Positions 34,967 through 42,811 of a stretch of DNA of 64,000 nt are shown piece after piece. Source of the stretch: Alphaproteobacteria bacterium (GTDB lineage: Bacteria; Pseudomonadota; Alphaproteobacteria; UBA8366); NCBI GenBank assembly GCA_009377445.1, contig WHUA01000011.1, positions 1-64,000 on the forward strand, given 5' to 3'. The stretch's first letter is position 1. Each line of letters begins with the position of its first letter. A program made the position numbers and the translations under genes. The notes under the pieces were generated by a model, which did no database searches, was not told the origin of the DNA, and saw only the letters and a program-made list of their open reading frames with translations.

Positions 34967-36879
34967 TGTCACGCCCCGACCCGCGCGACCCGCGCGACCC
35001 GGGCGTCCCGGACGGACTGGAGCGCTTCTTGCGCGAACAGGACGCGCGGCCAGCCTTGCGCTTTCTTACCTGCGGCAGCGTCGATGACGGGAAAAGCACG
35101 CTCATCGGCCGCCTGCTCTACGATTCGAAACTGCTGTTCGACGATCAATTGAGGGCGCTGGAAGCGGACAGCAAGGCGACCGGCAGCGGCGAGGGTGGGC
35201 TCGACTTCGCGCTGCTGGTCGACGGTTTGCAGGCGGAACGGGAACAGAGCATCACGATCGATGTCGCCTACCGCTATTTTGCCACGGCCAAGAGACGCTT
35301 CATCGTTGCCGATACGCCGGGGCACGAGCAGTACACGCGCAATATGGCGACGGGCGCATCGACGGCGTCGCTGGCCGTCCTCCTGGTCGATGCGCGGCGT
35401 GGCGTGCAGACGCAAACAAGGCGCCACAGCTACATCGTCAGATGGCTCGGCATCCGCCATGTCGTCTTGGCGGTGAACAAGATGGATCTCGTCGAATTCA
35501 GCGCGGAGCGCTTCGACGAGATCGTGCGCGACTATGATGAAATCGCCGGACAGCTCCGGTTCGACAGCATGCAATGCATTCCCGTATCCGGCCGGCACGG
35601 CGACAATGTCTTCGATCGTAGCGCCAAGACCCCTTGGTATGCGGGCCCGCCGCTCATGCAATATCTCGAAGAGATCGACGTCGCGCCCGATCCGGCACAC
35701 CAGCCGTTGCGGCTCCCGGTGCAATGGGTCAGCCGTCCGAATCAGGACTTCCGCGGATTTTGCGGCCGGATCGCATCGGGAGCGGTCAGGCGCGGCGACT
35801 CGGTTGCCGTCTTTCCGTCGGGCCGGGCCACGAAGGTCGCGCGCGTCGTCACCGCGGCCGGCGATGCCGAAAGCGCCGCTTCCGGCCAATCCGTCACGCT
35901 TACGCTCGAGGACGAGATCGATATCAGTCGAGGCGACGTCATCGCTGCGGGCGAGGCGCCGATCGTCGCCGACCAGTTGGCGGCGCACATCCTGTGGATG
36001 GACGAGGAGCCGCTGATGCCCGGGCGTCAGTACCTTATGAAATGCGGGGCGAGCGCGACAAGAGCTTCGATCTCCACGCTCAAGTATCGAATTGACGTCG
36101 ACACGTTGTTCCACGAGGCGGCCAAGACCCTGGCCCTGAACGAAATCGGCGTCGTGACTCTCAGCACCGAGAAGCCCGTGGTATGCGATCCCTACGAGCG
36201 CAGCCGCGAATGCGGCGGCTTCATCCTGATCGACCTCTTCAGTAACCGGACCGTCGGCGCCGGCACCATCGATTTCGCCTTGCGCCGGGCGACCAATGTC
36301 CGGTGGCAAAAGATCGAGGTCGACAAGGCGTCGCGCGCAAGGCTGAAGAAGCAGAAGCCCGTCGTGCTGTGGTTCACGGGGCTGAGCGGCGCCGGAAAAT
36401 CGACCATCGCGGACGCTTTGGAGCGTCAGCTCACCGGGCTTGGGCAGCATACCTATCTGCTGGATGGCGACAATCTGCGCCACGGCTTGAATCGAGACCT
36501 CGGCTTTACGCCGGAAGCAAGAGTCGAGAACGTGCGGCGGGTGGCGGAAGTGGCCAGGCTTTTCGTGGATGCGGGATTGATCGTGCTGGCGGCCCTCATC
36601 TCGCCTTTCCGGTCCGAAAGGGAGATGGCCAGGCACCTGTTCGAAACCGGCGAGTTCATCGAGATTTACGTCTCCACCCCGATTGCGGAATGCGAAAGGC
36701 GCGACGCGAAGGGGCTGTACAAGAAGGCGCGGGCGGGGGCGATCCCCAATTTCACCGGGATCAGCTCTCCCTACGAGCCTCCCGAAAGCCCCGAGTTTAC
36801 CTTGGACACCACCGAGATCGGCGCGGTGGCGGCGGCGGAAGAAATCGTCCATTTCCTGCGCCGGAACGGCTACATCTGA
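34966..36879 (+). CDS. cysNC: Bifunctional sulfate adenylyltransferase subunit 1/adenylylsulfate kinase (CysNC)
   Basis: A 637-residue fusion. The N-terminal GTPase has G1 GSVDDGKST (about 36-44), G3 [12 protein letters not shown] and G4 NKMD, and drives CysD. The C-terminal APS kinase starts near residue 460 with P-loop GLSGAGKST and contains [16 protein letters not shown]. Together with CysD it converts sulfate to PAPS. The fused form is common in rhizobia (NodQ-like) and other proteobacteria. [10 protein letters not shown] repeat precedes the GTPase domain. Confidence 0.97.
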   Translation: MSRPDPRDPRDPGVPDGLERFLREQDARPALRFLTCGSVDDGKSTLIGRLLYDSKLLFDDQLRALEADSKATGSGEGGLDFALLVDGLQAEREQSITIDVAYRYFATAKRRFIVADTPGHEQYTRNMATGASTASLAVLLVDARRGVQTQTRRHSYIVRWLGIRHVVLAVNKMDLVEFSAERFDEIVRDYDEIAGQLRFDSMQCIPVSGRHGDNVFDRSAKTPWYAGPPLMQYLEEIDVAPDPAHQPLRLPVQWVSRPNQDFRGFCGRIASGAVRRGDSVAVFPSGRATKVARVVTAAGDAESAASGQSVTLTLEDEIDISRGDVIAAGEAPIVADQLAAHILWMDEEPLMPGRQYLMKCGASATRASISTLKYRIDVDTLFHEAAKTLALNEIGVVTLSTEKPVVCDPYERSRECGGFILIDLFSNRTVGAGTIDFALRRATNVRWQKIEVDKASRARLKKQKPVVLWFTGLSGAGKSTIADALERQLTGLGQHTYLLDGDNLRHGLNRDLGFTPEARVENVRRVAEVARLFVDAGLIVLAALISPFRSEREMARHLFETGEFIEIYVSTPIAECERRDAKGLYKKARAGAIPNFTGISSPYEPPESPEFTLDTTEIGAVAAAEEIVHFLRRNGYI

Positions 36880-36935
36880 GAGCCTGGATTCGTTACCGGG
36901 CCGGCGCGGCGGTTGGGTGAATTCGGGTTCACCCG

Positions 36936-37079
36936 ATGTCCGAGCGGCGCCTCGCGGCGGAAGGGCTTCTCGACCCGTCCATGGTGCGCGAGAAATGGAC
37001 GCAGCATCTCGGCGGCCGCGTCAATCATCAATATCTTCTGTGGGACGTGTTCCAGGCGTCGAAGGACCGGTGGGCGTGA
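36936..37079 (+). pseudogene. asnB: Asparagine synthetase (AsnB) C-terminal remnant
   Basis: A 47-codon frame reads SERRLAAEGLLDPSMVREKW and continues through QHLGGRVNHQYLLWDVFQA to a TGA at 37077-37079. This matches the final helices of glutamine-dependent asparagine synthetases (family text like IREKWxEHLSGRRNxQYxLWDVLMFQAW). The glutaminase and synthetase domains, over 500 residues, are missing, so it is a fragment left after deletion. Confidence 0.6.
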
Positions 37080-37118
37080 CCGCAGGATATTGAACGCAGA
37101 ATAATTTGTGGCAAGACG

Positions 37119-37157
37119 AAACCCCGCCGGCTTTCGGCACGGCGGGGTTTCTTTTTC
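37119..37157 (+). terminator. Rho-independent terminator
   Basis: AAACCCCGCC (starting at 37119), a loop containing GGCTTTCGGCAC, then GGCGGGGTTTCTTTTTC. Ten-base arms and a U-tract make this a strong + strand terminator. It lies 40 bases after the asparagine-synthetase remnant and would also end any cysDNC read-through. Confidence 0.85.
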
Positions 37158-37586
37158 GGCTTTTGCCTATACTCGCCATCAATGGCGAGTGAATGTCTGA
37201 GCTGTTGCGATGCTGGGCCCTTGCATCGCGCACTCGAATTGTAGATCCGAATTTTCGGCGGCTTGAAGTTTAAGCCGAGGCCTCTTGGCTCATCCCGTCA
37301 AGCCGTGACCCCGTCATCAGGCGAGGTCCCGTTGAGTAGTCAGGTGGTTCCATGCGTCACGCACCCTCCTGCTGGATGTTCTCCTCGGGACGATCGCTCT
37401 CGGGTGCTCGCCGATTCCGGCGCCCGTCGAAAGCCAACCGTCATCTAGAATCTGGTCCTCGGTATGAGGAGAGTCAAGGTGCCATCCCACTTGAAACCGA
37501 GGCACGGATTCTATTGTGTTATCCAGTGAAACTGTCGAATGGATGGAGATAGCGCCGTCCGGAGCCGAGGCGGCGGGAGAGACGCC

Positions 37587-38153
37587 ATGTGGATCGAACG
37601 CTATGAGCCGCGCTGGCACAGCCAGGTCATCGATCTGGGAAATGCGGTGTTCGGCGAGGGTTATTTTTCCGAGCCATGGTTTCGTGCGCAGCAACTCGAT
37701 TCCATCATGTTCGTGGCGCATGACGACGATGCCGCCGTATTCGGCTTCGCGCATGGCCGGATTCTGCCCAAGGGCAGTCTCGGCAAATATCTCGGGCCCG
37801 ACGTTTCCGATGTCCCGACGGTAATTCGCGATGCAGATATCGCCGGAAATCTCGGCGTCATCGACGTGGTCGCCGTCGCGGCGGATCATCGGCGTCAGGG
37901 CGTCGGTATTGCGTTGCTGCGCGCCACGCACGATGCGCTGATCGGCGCGGGCGCGGACAAGCTCTTGGTCACGTTCGAGCGCGGGCCCATGGCGGTGCGG
38001 GTCGACGGGATGATGCATTCCCTTGGGTTCGATCTCTGGAAGAAGCTGCCGTCCTATTGGCGCGACAAGTGCAATCGCGGCGAGTTCAAATGCGTCGATC
38101 GTCAGGACCGCTGCGTCTGCGAGGCGATGCTGTTCCGCAAATCCGTTTATTGA
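37587..38153 (+). CDS. GNAT-family N-acetyltransferase
   Basis: A 188-residue acetyltransferase. The acetyl-CoA pyrophosphate-binding motif is visible as VAADHRRQGVGIALLRATHDAL, and motif B-like residues follow (MHSLGFDLWKKLP). The substrate is unknown. A Cys-rich end (CNRGEFKCVDRQDRCVCEAM) is unusual for the family. The ATG at 37587 follows GGGAGAGACGCC; an upstream Met at 37539 has no such site. It converges on the frameshifted membrane gene with 22 bases between stops. Confidence 0.85.
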   Translation: MWIERYEPRWHSQVIDLGNAVFGEGYFSEPWFRAQQLDSIMFVAHDDDAAVFGFAHGRILPKGSLGKYLGPDVSDVPTVIRDADIAGNLGVIDVVAVAADHRRQGVGIALLRATHDALIGAGADKLLVTFERGPMAVRVDGMMHSLGFDLWKKLPSYWRDKCNRGEFKCVDRQDRCVCEAMLFRKSVY

Positions 38154-38175
38154 CGCAGAAGGGCGCCGATCCAAG

Positions 38176-38642
38176 TCAATCGGTTCGCTTCCGCGACAGG
38201 ACGGACAGGATGAGCGCAACCATCGCGGCAATGTTCAGAAAGGCGCTTGCCGCGTGCGAGTATTCCCATTGGGAGCGCAGCGCTTCCCAGTTCTGCGGCA
38301 CCGTCGTCCAGTTGTCCGTCGCCGCGTTCGACGGGTAGGTCCACGTCCAGAAGATCGCCTGCGTGCGCCGGCGATGCAGAGAAAGGCCAGGACCGCCCAC
38401 ATCATCGGCCGCCGCTCGTCGCGCAGCACGATGGAGAGCGCGAGCGTCGACAGGAGTGCGCCGAATACGACGATGCCGAGCAGCGCCCAGCCGCGGTAGA
38501 CGCTCTGCGCCACGAAATACTGCGCTTCGGGCAGTTCCACCTTGTTTGGCAGGGCGAACAGATGCGCGAGCGCCGGGCCGAGTGCCATGGCGGCGAAGAA
38601 CAGGGCGAGAAAAATCACCCAACGCTTGAGCCGTTCCGCCAT
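38176..38642 (-). pseudogene. Membrane protein gene, frameshifted
   Basis: Two frames join into one ~154-residue integral membrane protein. The first part (from 38642) has MAERLKRWVIFLALFFAAM with later helices ending AVLAFLCIAGA. The second, to 38176, reads TQAIFWTWTYPSNAATDNW followed by a final helix. The join at about 38363-38371 appears to lack a single base. Four hydrophobic helices are predicted. No function is known. Sequencing error is as likely as true inactivation. Confidence 0.65.
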
Positions 38643-38791
38643 GGAGCCTCCCCTCTGATTTAGCAGCGAACGGTTACGGCCCGATTATGTTCCAGCCATT
38701 TCATGGAACCCTGCGACCCGTTATCCGTTTTCATCGCGTAGAGGAATCTTGCCCAAAAGGAGTCTTCCAGACGCGACGGCGGGAGCCAGAT

Positions 38792-38965
38792 ATGAGTGAT
38801 TCCGGGCGAAAGCGGACGAGCTTGACCGGGGAACAGGCGCGCCAGGGCCGGATCGTGCTGAAAACGTCGATGAAGCGCATGCTTTTTTTTGGCGCATTTG
38901 CCGCGATCGGCCTGTTCTGCGTCCTGACGTTGATCGTTGCCGTCGCGTCGATGGCAGGGCGCTGA
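38792..38965 (+). CDS. Small single-helix membrane protein
   Basis: A 57-residue product with a polar N-terminus (MSDSGRKRTSLTGEQARQGR), a basic stretch and one hydrophobic helix (MLFFGAFAAIGLFCVLTLIVAV). A GGGAG site lies 7 bases before the ATG. This pattern matches short inner-membrane proteins of unknown role found in many alphaproteobacteria. The frame upstream to 38687 lacks ribosome-binding support. Confidence 0.6.
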   Translation: MSDSGRKRTSLTGEQARQGRIVLKTSMKRMLFFGAFAAIGLFCVLTLIVAVASMAGR

Positions 38966-38992
38966 CGGGTTGGGCGCGGATTTCTCTATTCA

Positions 38993-39949
38993 ATGAGACT
39001 CCATATGGCGGACGGGCCAGTCACCGTGTTCGGCGGAAGCGGATTTCTCGGCCGCCGCGTGGTCGAGCGGCTGTCGGCCGCCGGGATCCCCGTCCGGATC
39101 GCGACGCGCCGCCCGCAAGGGACCGGCGGCGCGGAAGCCTTGCAGGGCGCCCGGACAGGGTCTGTCGAGTGGACCCGCGCCGACGTCCAGGACAAGGCGT
39201 CCGTTGCGGCCGCGGTCGCGGGGTCGCGCGGCGTCGTGAACGCGGTCAGCCTCTATGCCGAAAGCGGCGGCCCCACGTTCCGCTCGGTTCATGTGGAAGG
39301 GGCGCGAAGCGTGGCGCTTCAATCGATGGAGGCGGGCATCCCGACCCTGGTGCACGTCTCAGGGTTGGGCGCCGATCCTCGATCGCCGTCGCTCTACATA
39401 CGGTGCCGCGCGGAGGGAGAGGCCGCGGTGCGCGCCAGCTTCGACCGGCCGACGATCCTTCGTCCGAGCGCGATGTTCGGCGCAGACGACGCATTTCTCA
39501 ATGGGTTGGTGCGCGCGGTATCGCTCTTTCCGGTCGTCCCCCTCTTCGGCCTCGGCGCGACCAGGCTGCAGCCGGTATGGGTCGGCGACGTTGCCGCGGC
39601 TGCCGCATCGCTGTTCGACGGCGGCACGGAGCGGGCGGAGGTTTATGAGCTCGGCGGCCCGCGGGTCTTTCTCTATCGCGAGCTCGTCGAATTGATCGCC
39701 GCGCGGCTGGGGAAACGCCGCCTGCTGCCGCCTATGCCGTTCAGCGCATGGACATTGGCGGCTGCGGTCGGACGATACCTGCCTGGTTTTCCGGTGAGCG
39801 GCCCGCAAGTGGAGCTGATGCGGCACGATAATATCGTCGGCCCCGGCCGGCCGGCGCTGTCGGACCTGAATATCGATCCAAGACCGCTCGAGGATGTGCT
39901 GGACGGAATCGTCCGAAGGCGTGACGCTTCGGCCAAGCGGCAGGAATAA
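38993..39949 (+). CDS. NAD(P)-binding protein, NDUFA9/atypical SDR family
   Basis: A 318-residue Rossmann protein with the nucleotide-binding motif VFGGSGFLGRRVVERL near the N-terminus and HVSGLGADPRSPSLYIRCRAEGE in place of a classical YxxxK active site. This arrangement is typical of NDUFA9-like complex I-associated proteins and related epimerase-like reductases. A Met four residues in (MADGPVTVFGG) is an alternative start. It lies 36 bases upstream of the quinone reductase gene, possibly co-transcribed. Confidence 0.85.
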   Translation: MRLHMADGPVTVFGGSGFLGRRVVERLSAAGIPVRIATRRPQGTGGAEALQGARTGSVEWTRADVQDKASVAAAVAGSRGVVNAVSLYAESGGPTFRSVHVEGARSVALQSMEAGIPTLVHVSGLGADPRSPSLYIRCRAEGEAAVRASFDRPTILRPSAMFGADDAFLNGLVRAVSLFPVVPLFGLGATRLQPVWVGDVAAAAASLFDGGTERAEVYELGGPRVFLYRELVELIAARLGKRRLLPPMPFSAWTLAAAVGRYLPGFPVSGPQVELMRHDNIVGPGRPALSDLNIDPRPLEDVLDGIVRRRDASAKRQE

Positions 39950-39985
39950 CGTGCGCGTCCGTGCACGAAAGGAGAGGTACTCGCC

Positions 39986-40948
39986 ATGGGGTTACTCATC
40001 GACGGCGTATGGCGCGACCAATGGTACGACACGGGGAAATCCGGCGGCCGATTCATGCGCGACCAGAGCGCCTTTCGCGGGTCGGTGACGGCCGGCGGGT
40101 CGTCCGGATTCCGGGCGGACACCGGCCGATACCATCTCTACGTCTCGCTGGCGTGCCCTTGGGCGCATCGGACGCTCATCATGCGGAAGCTGAAAGGACT
40201 GGAGGAAGTCATCCCGGTCTCGGTCGTGCATTGGCATATGGGCGCGAACGGCTGGGAGTTTCGCGATGCCCCAGGCGCGACCGGCGACCGCCTCTTCGGC
40301 GCATCCTACCTGCATGAGATCTATACGCGGGCGAAGCCGGACTATTCGGGGCGGGTGACCGTGCCGGTGCTTTGGGACAAGGAGCGCGCCACCATCGTCA
40401 ATAACGAATCTTCCGAAATCCTCCGGATGCTGAACAGCGAATTCGGCAAATGGGCGAAGCCTGCGCCCGATTTCTACCCCGCGGCGCTGCGGCAGGAGAT
40501 CGATGAGATCAATGCCGTGATCTACGATGCCGTGAACAACGGGGTCTACAAGGCCGGTTTCGCGACCACCCAGGCGGCGTATGAAGATGCGTTCGTGCCG
40601 CTGTTCGATACCCTGGATGAGCTGGAGCGGCGGCTCGCCCGGCAGCGTTACCTCGTCGGCAGCCGGCTCACCGAGGCCGACTGGCGGCTGTTCACCACCC
40701 TCATCCGCTTCGATCCGGTCTACTACAGCCATTTCAAATGCAACCGGCGGCGGATTTCCGATTATCCCAGCCTATGGGGCTACCTGCGGGACTTGTATCA
40801 GGTGCCGGGCGTCGCCGAGACCGTGAACCTTCTGCATATCAAGAACCACTATTACGGCAGCCATAAGACGATCAATCCGCTCGGCATCGTCCCGCTTGGC
40901 CCCGATATCGACTATGGCGCCCCGCATCGACGCGGCGATTTGCCATAG
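39986..40948 (+). CDS. Glutathionyl-hydroquinone reductase (Xi-class GST)
   Basis: A 320-residue enzyme that removes glutathione from glutathionylated hydroquinones. The catalytic motif LACPWAHRT (about residues 53-61) and the family text IPVSVVHWHMGANGWEF are present, as are C-terminal GST helices (AYEDAFVPLFDTLDELERRL). Length is typical (about 320). An AAAGGAGAGGT site precedes the ATG. It may protect quinones linked to respiratory or aromatic metabolism. Confidence 0.93.
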   Translation: MGLLIDGVWRDQWYDTGKSGGRFMRDQSAFRGSVTAGGSSGFRADTGRYHLYVSLACPWAHRTLIMRKLKGLEEVIPVSVVHWHMGANGWEFRDAPGATGDRLFGASYLHEIYTRAKPDYSGRVTVPVLWDKERATIVNNESSEILRMLNSEFGKWAKPAPDFYPAALRQEIDEINAVIYDAVNNGVYKAGFATTQAAYEDAFVPLFDTLDELERRLARQRYLVGSRLTEADWRLFTTLIRFDPVYYSHFKCNRRRISDYPSLWGYLRDLYQVPGVAETVNLLHIKNHYYGSHKTINPLGIVPLGPDIDYGAPHRRGDLP

Positions 40949-40961
40949 GCGTCGGGCAGGA

Positions 40962-41708
40962 TTATTCGGCGCTTACATCCGCGTCGAAAATGTAGCCCGC
41001 GCCCCGTATCGTCTTGATCAGCGAGGGATGCTTCGGATTGGGCTCGATCTTGCGGCGCAAGCGGCCGATCTGGACGTCGATGCTGCGGTCGAACACCGAT
41101 GGGTCGCCGCGGTGCAGGAGGTCGAGCAATTGCTGGCGGCTCAGGATCTGGCGCGGATTTTCCAGGAATGTGATCAGGAGGTCGAATTCGTTCGGCGATA
41201 GGTCGGCCTCGCGGCCGCCGGCCGTGAGCGACCGGTCGAGCCGGTCGAGCCGCCAATTTGCGAACCGGTAGACAGTCTTCGTATTCGGTCCGCCTCGGCT
41301 CCTTCCTACAGGCGAATCTCCGTGAAACTGCAGCCGGCGCAGCATGCTGCGAATGCGCGCCAGAAGCTCGCGGCGATGAAGCGATTTCGGCAGGTAGTCG
41401 TCGGCGCCGATTTCCAGTCCGGCCACCCGGTCCGCGACGTCGTCCTTGTCGCTCAGGACGATCGTGGCCGTTCCGCGCAGCCCGCGAAGCGAGTGCATGA
41501 GGTTCAACATGTCGGGCAACGGCAGACAGATGATCACGAGGTCGGGCCTGCCGGCGATCAACGCGTTGACCTCGGATCCGGTGCCGACGGCCGTGACGCG
41601 ATAGCCCTCGCGGGCGAGGTAGGCCGTCATGTCCTCCCGCGCGCGCCGGACCCCGTCAACGACGACGATATGAGATTGCTTGCGCGGCTGGGAACTGGCG
41701 TCGCCCAT
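40962..41708 (-). CDS. Atypical OmpR-family response regulator lacking the phosphoacceptor Asp
   Basis: A 248-residue protein with an N-terminal receiver domain (about 12-128) and a C-terminal winged-helix DNA-binding domain (about 150-245, LSPNEFDLLITFLENPRQILSR to GAGYIFDADV). In the receiver the acidic pair is VVVDG rather than VDD, and the phosphorylation site reads VIICLPLP, with Cys61 where Asp belongs; Lys108 is kept. Ordinary phosphorelay control is therefore unlikely. An EcfG-type promoter lies directly upstream. GGGAG precedes the ATG at 41708. Confidence 0.9.
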   Translation of the reverse strand: MGDASSQPRKQSHIVVVDGVRRAREDMTAYLAREGYRVTAVGTGSEVNALIAGRPDLVIICLPLPDMLNLMHSLRGLRGTATIVLSDKDDVADRVAGLEIGADDYLPKSLHRRELLARIRSMLRRLQFHGDSPVGRSRGGPNTKTVYRFANWRLDRLDRSLTAGGREADLSPNEFDLLITFLENPRQILSRQQLLDLLHRGDPSVFDRSIDVQIGRLRRKIEPNPKHPSLIKTIRGAGYIFDADVSAE

Positions 41709-41740
41709 CGTCTCCCTGCGGTCCCGTCTGCATCGCGCCA

Positions 41741-41765
41741 AACGCGACCGCGGGTACTTGGTTCC
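41741..41765 (-). promoter_or_regulatory. EcfG-type general-stress promoter for the atypical response regulator
   Basis: On the - strand GGAAC (41765-41761), 16 bases, CGTT (41744-41741). This is an exact match to the alphaproteobacterial EcfG consensus, 33 bases before the response-regulator start codon. It places that gene under the general stress response. Confidence 0.65.
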
Positions 41766-41921
41766 CGCCCCAACCATTGCAACAGCAATATGTCGAACCG
41801 GACATATTCCTTACCAATTTTGCGCCGAGCCGAAACGATGCGGTTACATGGATCGGTTAGCCTGTCCATGCATCGGGGTCCGCCATACCGCGCGTCGACC
41901 TTCAATGAGACGAGGCAAAAG

Positions 41922-42464
41922 ATGACGAACCAGGTTTATCGGGAAATCGAAACGCAGATTCCGAACCTCAGACGCTATGCCATGGTGCTCGCCCATAACC
42001 CGGTAGCGGCCGACGATCTGCTGCAGCAAAGCATGACGCGTGCTTTGATGAAGTCCCACTTGTTCCAGCCGGGGACGAACCTGCGGGCTTGGCTGTTTAC
42101 GATCATGCACAACGTGCATGTATCCAACGTACGGCACGTGGCGGCGACGTCGCCGGCTGTCGATCCGGACACGGTGGAGAACACTTATGGCGGGCCGGCG
42201 CCGCAGGACGGCGCAGTTGCGTTGAGAGCCATGCACACCGCCCTGGCGTCCATTCCCGACGGGCAGCGCACGGCGGTCCTGTTGGCCGGTGTCGAGGGTA
42301 TGTCCTACGAAGAGATTGCCGATCGCCTCAATATCTCGATCGGCACCGTCAAATCCCGCATCCATCGCGGGCGCCGGGCCCTGCGCTCCGCGCTATACGG
42401 GCGGATCAGGCCGCGCCCGAGGGGCGAGGCGCGCGTATTCGGCGCGGAGCGGAACCAGCAATAG
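41922..42464 (+). CDS. ECF-family RNA polymerase sigma factor
   Basis: A 180-residue extracytoplasmic-function sigma factor. Region 2 is visible as RRYAMVLAHNPVAADDLLQQSMTR and LRAWLFTIMHNVHVSNVRH. Region 4 reads LLAGVEGMSYEEIADRLNISIGTVKSRIHRGRRAL. The usual acidic residue after DDL-x-Q is Gln here. No anti-sigma gene is adjacent. It is divergent from the Asp-less response regulator across a 213-base control region, suggesting a regulatory pair. The start at 41922 follows GAGGCAAAAG. Confidence 0.92.
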   Translation: MTNQVYREIETQIPNLRRYAMVLAHNPVAADDLLQQSMTRALMKSHLFQPGTNLRAWLFTIMHNVHVSNVRHVAATSPAVDPDTVENTYGGPAPQDGAVALRAMHTALASIPDGQRTAVLLAGVEGMSYEEIADRLNISIGTVKSRIHRGRRALRSALYGRIRPRPRGEARVFGAERNQQ

Positions 42465-42524
42465 GGACCCCGCGTTTGACCAAAACCGAGTTACGCCGCC
42501 GGTTGCGATACGCAGGTTTCGGCG

Positions 42525-42557
42525 CGTGATTTTGCCGTGATTTTGCCGTGATTTTGC
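42525..42557. repeat. Three perfect tandem copies of an 11-base unit
   Basis: CGTGATTTTGC occurs at 42525-42535, 42536-42546 and 42547-42557 without a mismatch. The period of about one helical turn puts each unit on the same DNA face. It lies about 100 bases upstream of the leader-like ORF, so it may be a regulator-binding array or a slippage expansion. Confidence 0.85.
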
Positions 42558-42659
42558 TACGGGCCGAATTGTACTGTAATTGCAGTTGCCTCTTGTGGCC
42601 GGCCGCCGGTGTGGCCATATTGGGTGGTCCCCATCAACAAACGGAAAGGAGGTGATCCA

Positions 42660-42737
42660 GTGTCTCATTGTCGATTGCTACGGGCTTCGGTTGCCAGGAC
42701 CTGGATTGTCGCTCCTGCGGTGACGCACTCCGCCTGA
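42660..42737 (+). CDS. 25-residue leader-like ORF with an extreme Shine-Dalgarno sequence
   Basis: A GTG at 42660 opens a 25-codon frame (starts VSHCRLLRASVARTW) ending in TGA at 42735-42737. AAAGGAGGTGATCC (42645-42658) in front of it is complementary over 14 bases to the 3' end of 16S rRNA, which makes translation initiation here very likely. An intrinsic terminator follows at 42782-42811 with no longer gene between. This suggests a short translated transcript: a leader peptide, regulatory small RNA or tiny effector. No homologue was recognised with confidence. Confidence 0.55.
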   Translation: MSHCRLLRASVARTWIVAPAVTHSA

Positions 42738-42781
42738 TGCGATTACCATCGGTCCGCACCGAGGACCGAGGCCAGACAATG

Positions 42782-42811
42782 GAAGGGCCGCCTCTATGGG
42801 CGGCCCTTCTT
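42782..42811 (+). terminator. Terminator of the leader-like transcript
   Basis: GAAGGGCCGCC, a short loop, GGCGGCCCTTC, then TTTATTT. This is a strong stem with a U-tract on the + strand. It also overlaps the stop of the convergent sulfatase gene and may work in both directions. Confidence 0.8.

Larger units (their letters stand above)
36880..37586. other. Eroded 0.7-kb region between cysNC and the GNAT gene
   Basis: This stretch contains an asparagine-synthetase C-terminal remnant (36936-37079) and a strong terminator (37119-37157), both listed separately. The remaining 37160-37586 shows no supported gene on either strand; the open frames there have no recognisable protein text. Confidence 0.5.

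Noticed and set aside
37160..37586. Short open frames between the terminator and the GNAT gene
   Set aside because: No frame on either strand shows recognisable protein text or a ribosome binding site, so no gene is claimed.
42645..42658. AAAGGAGGTGATCC as the end of a 16S rRNA gene on the - strand
   Set aside because: Only 14 bases match the rRNA 3' end; the neighbouring bases do not continue the 16S sequence. An extreme Shine-Dalgarno sequence explains it better.
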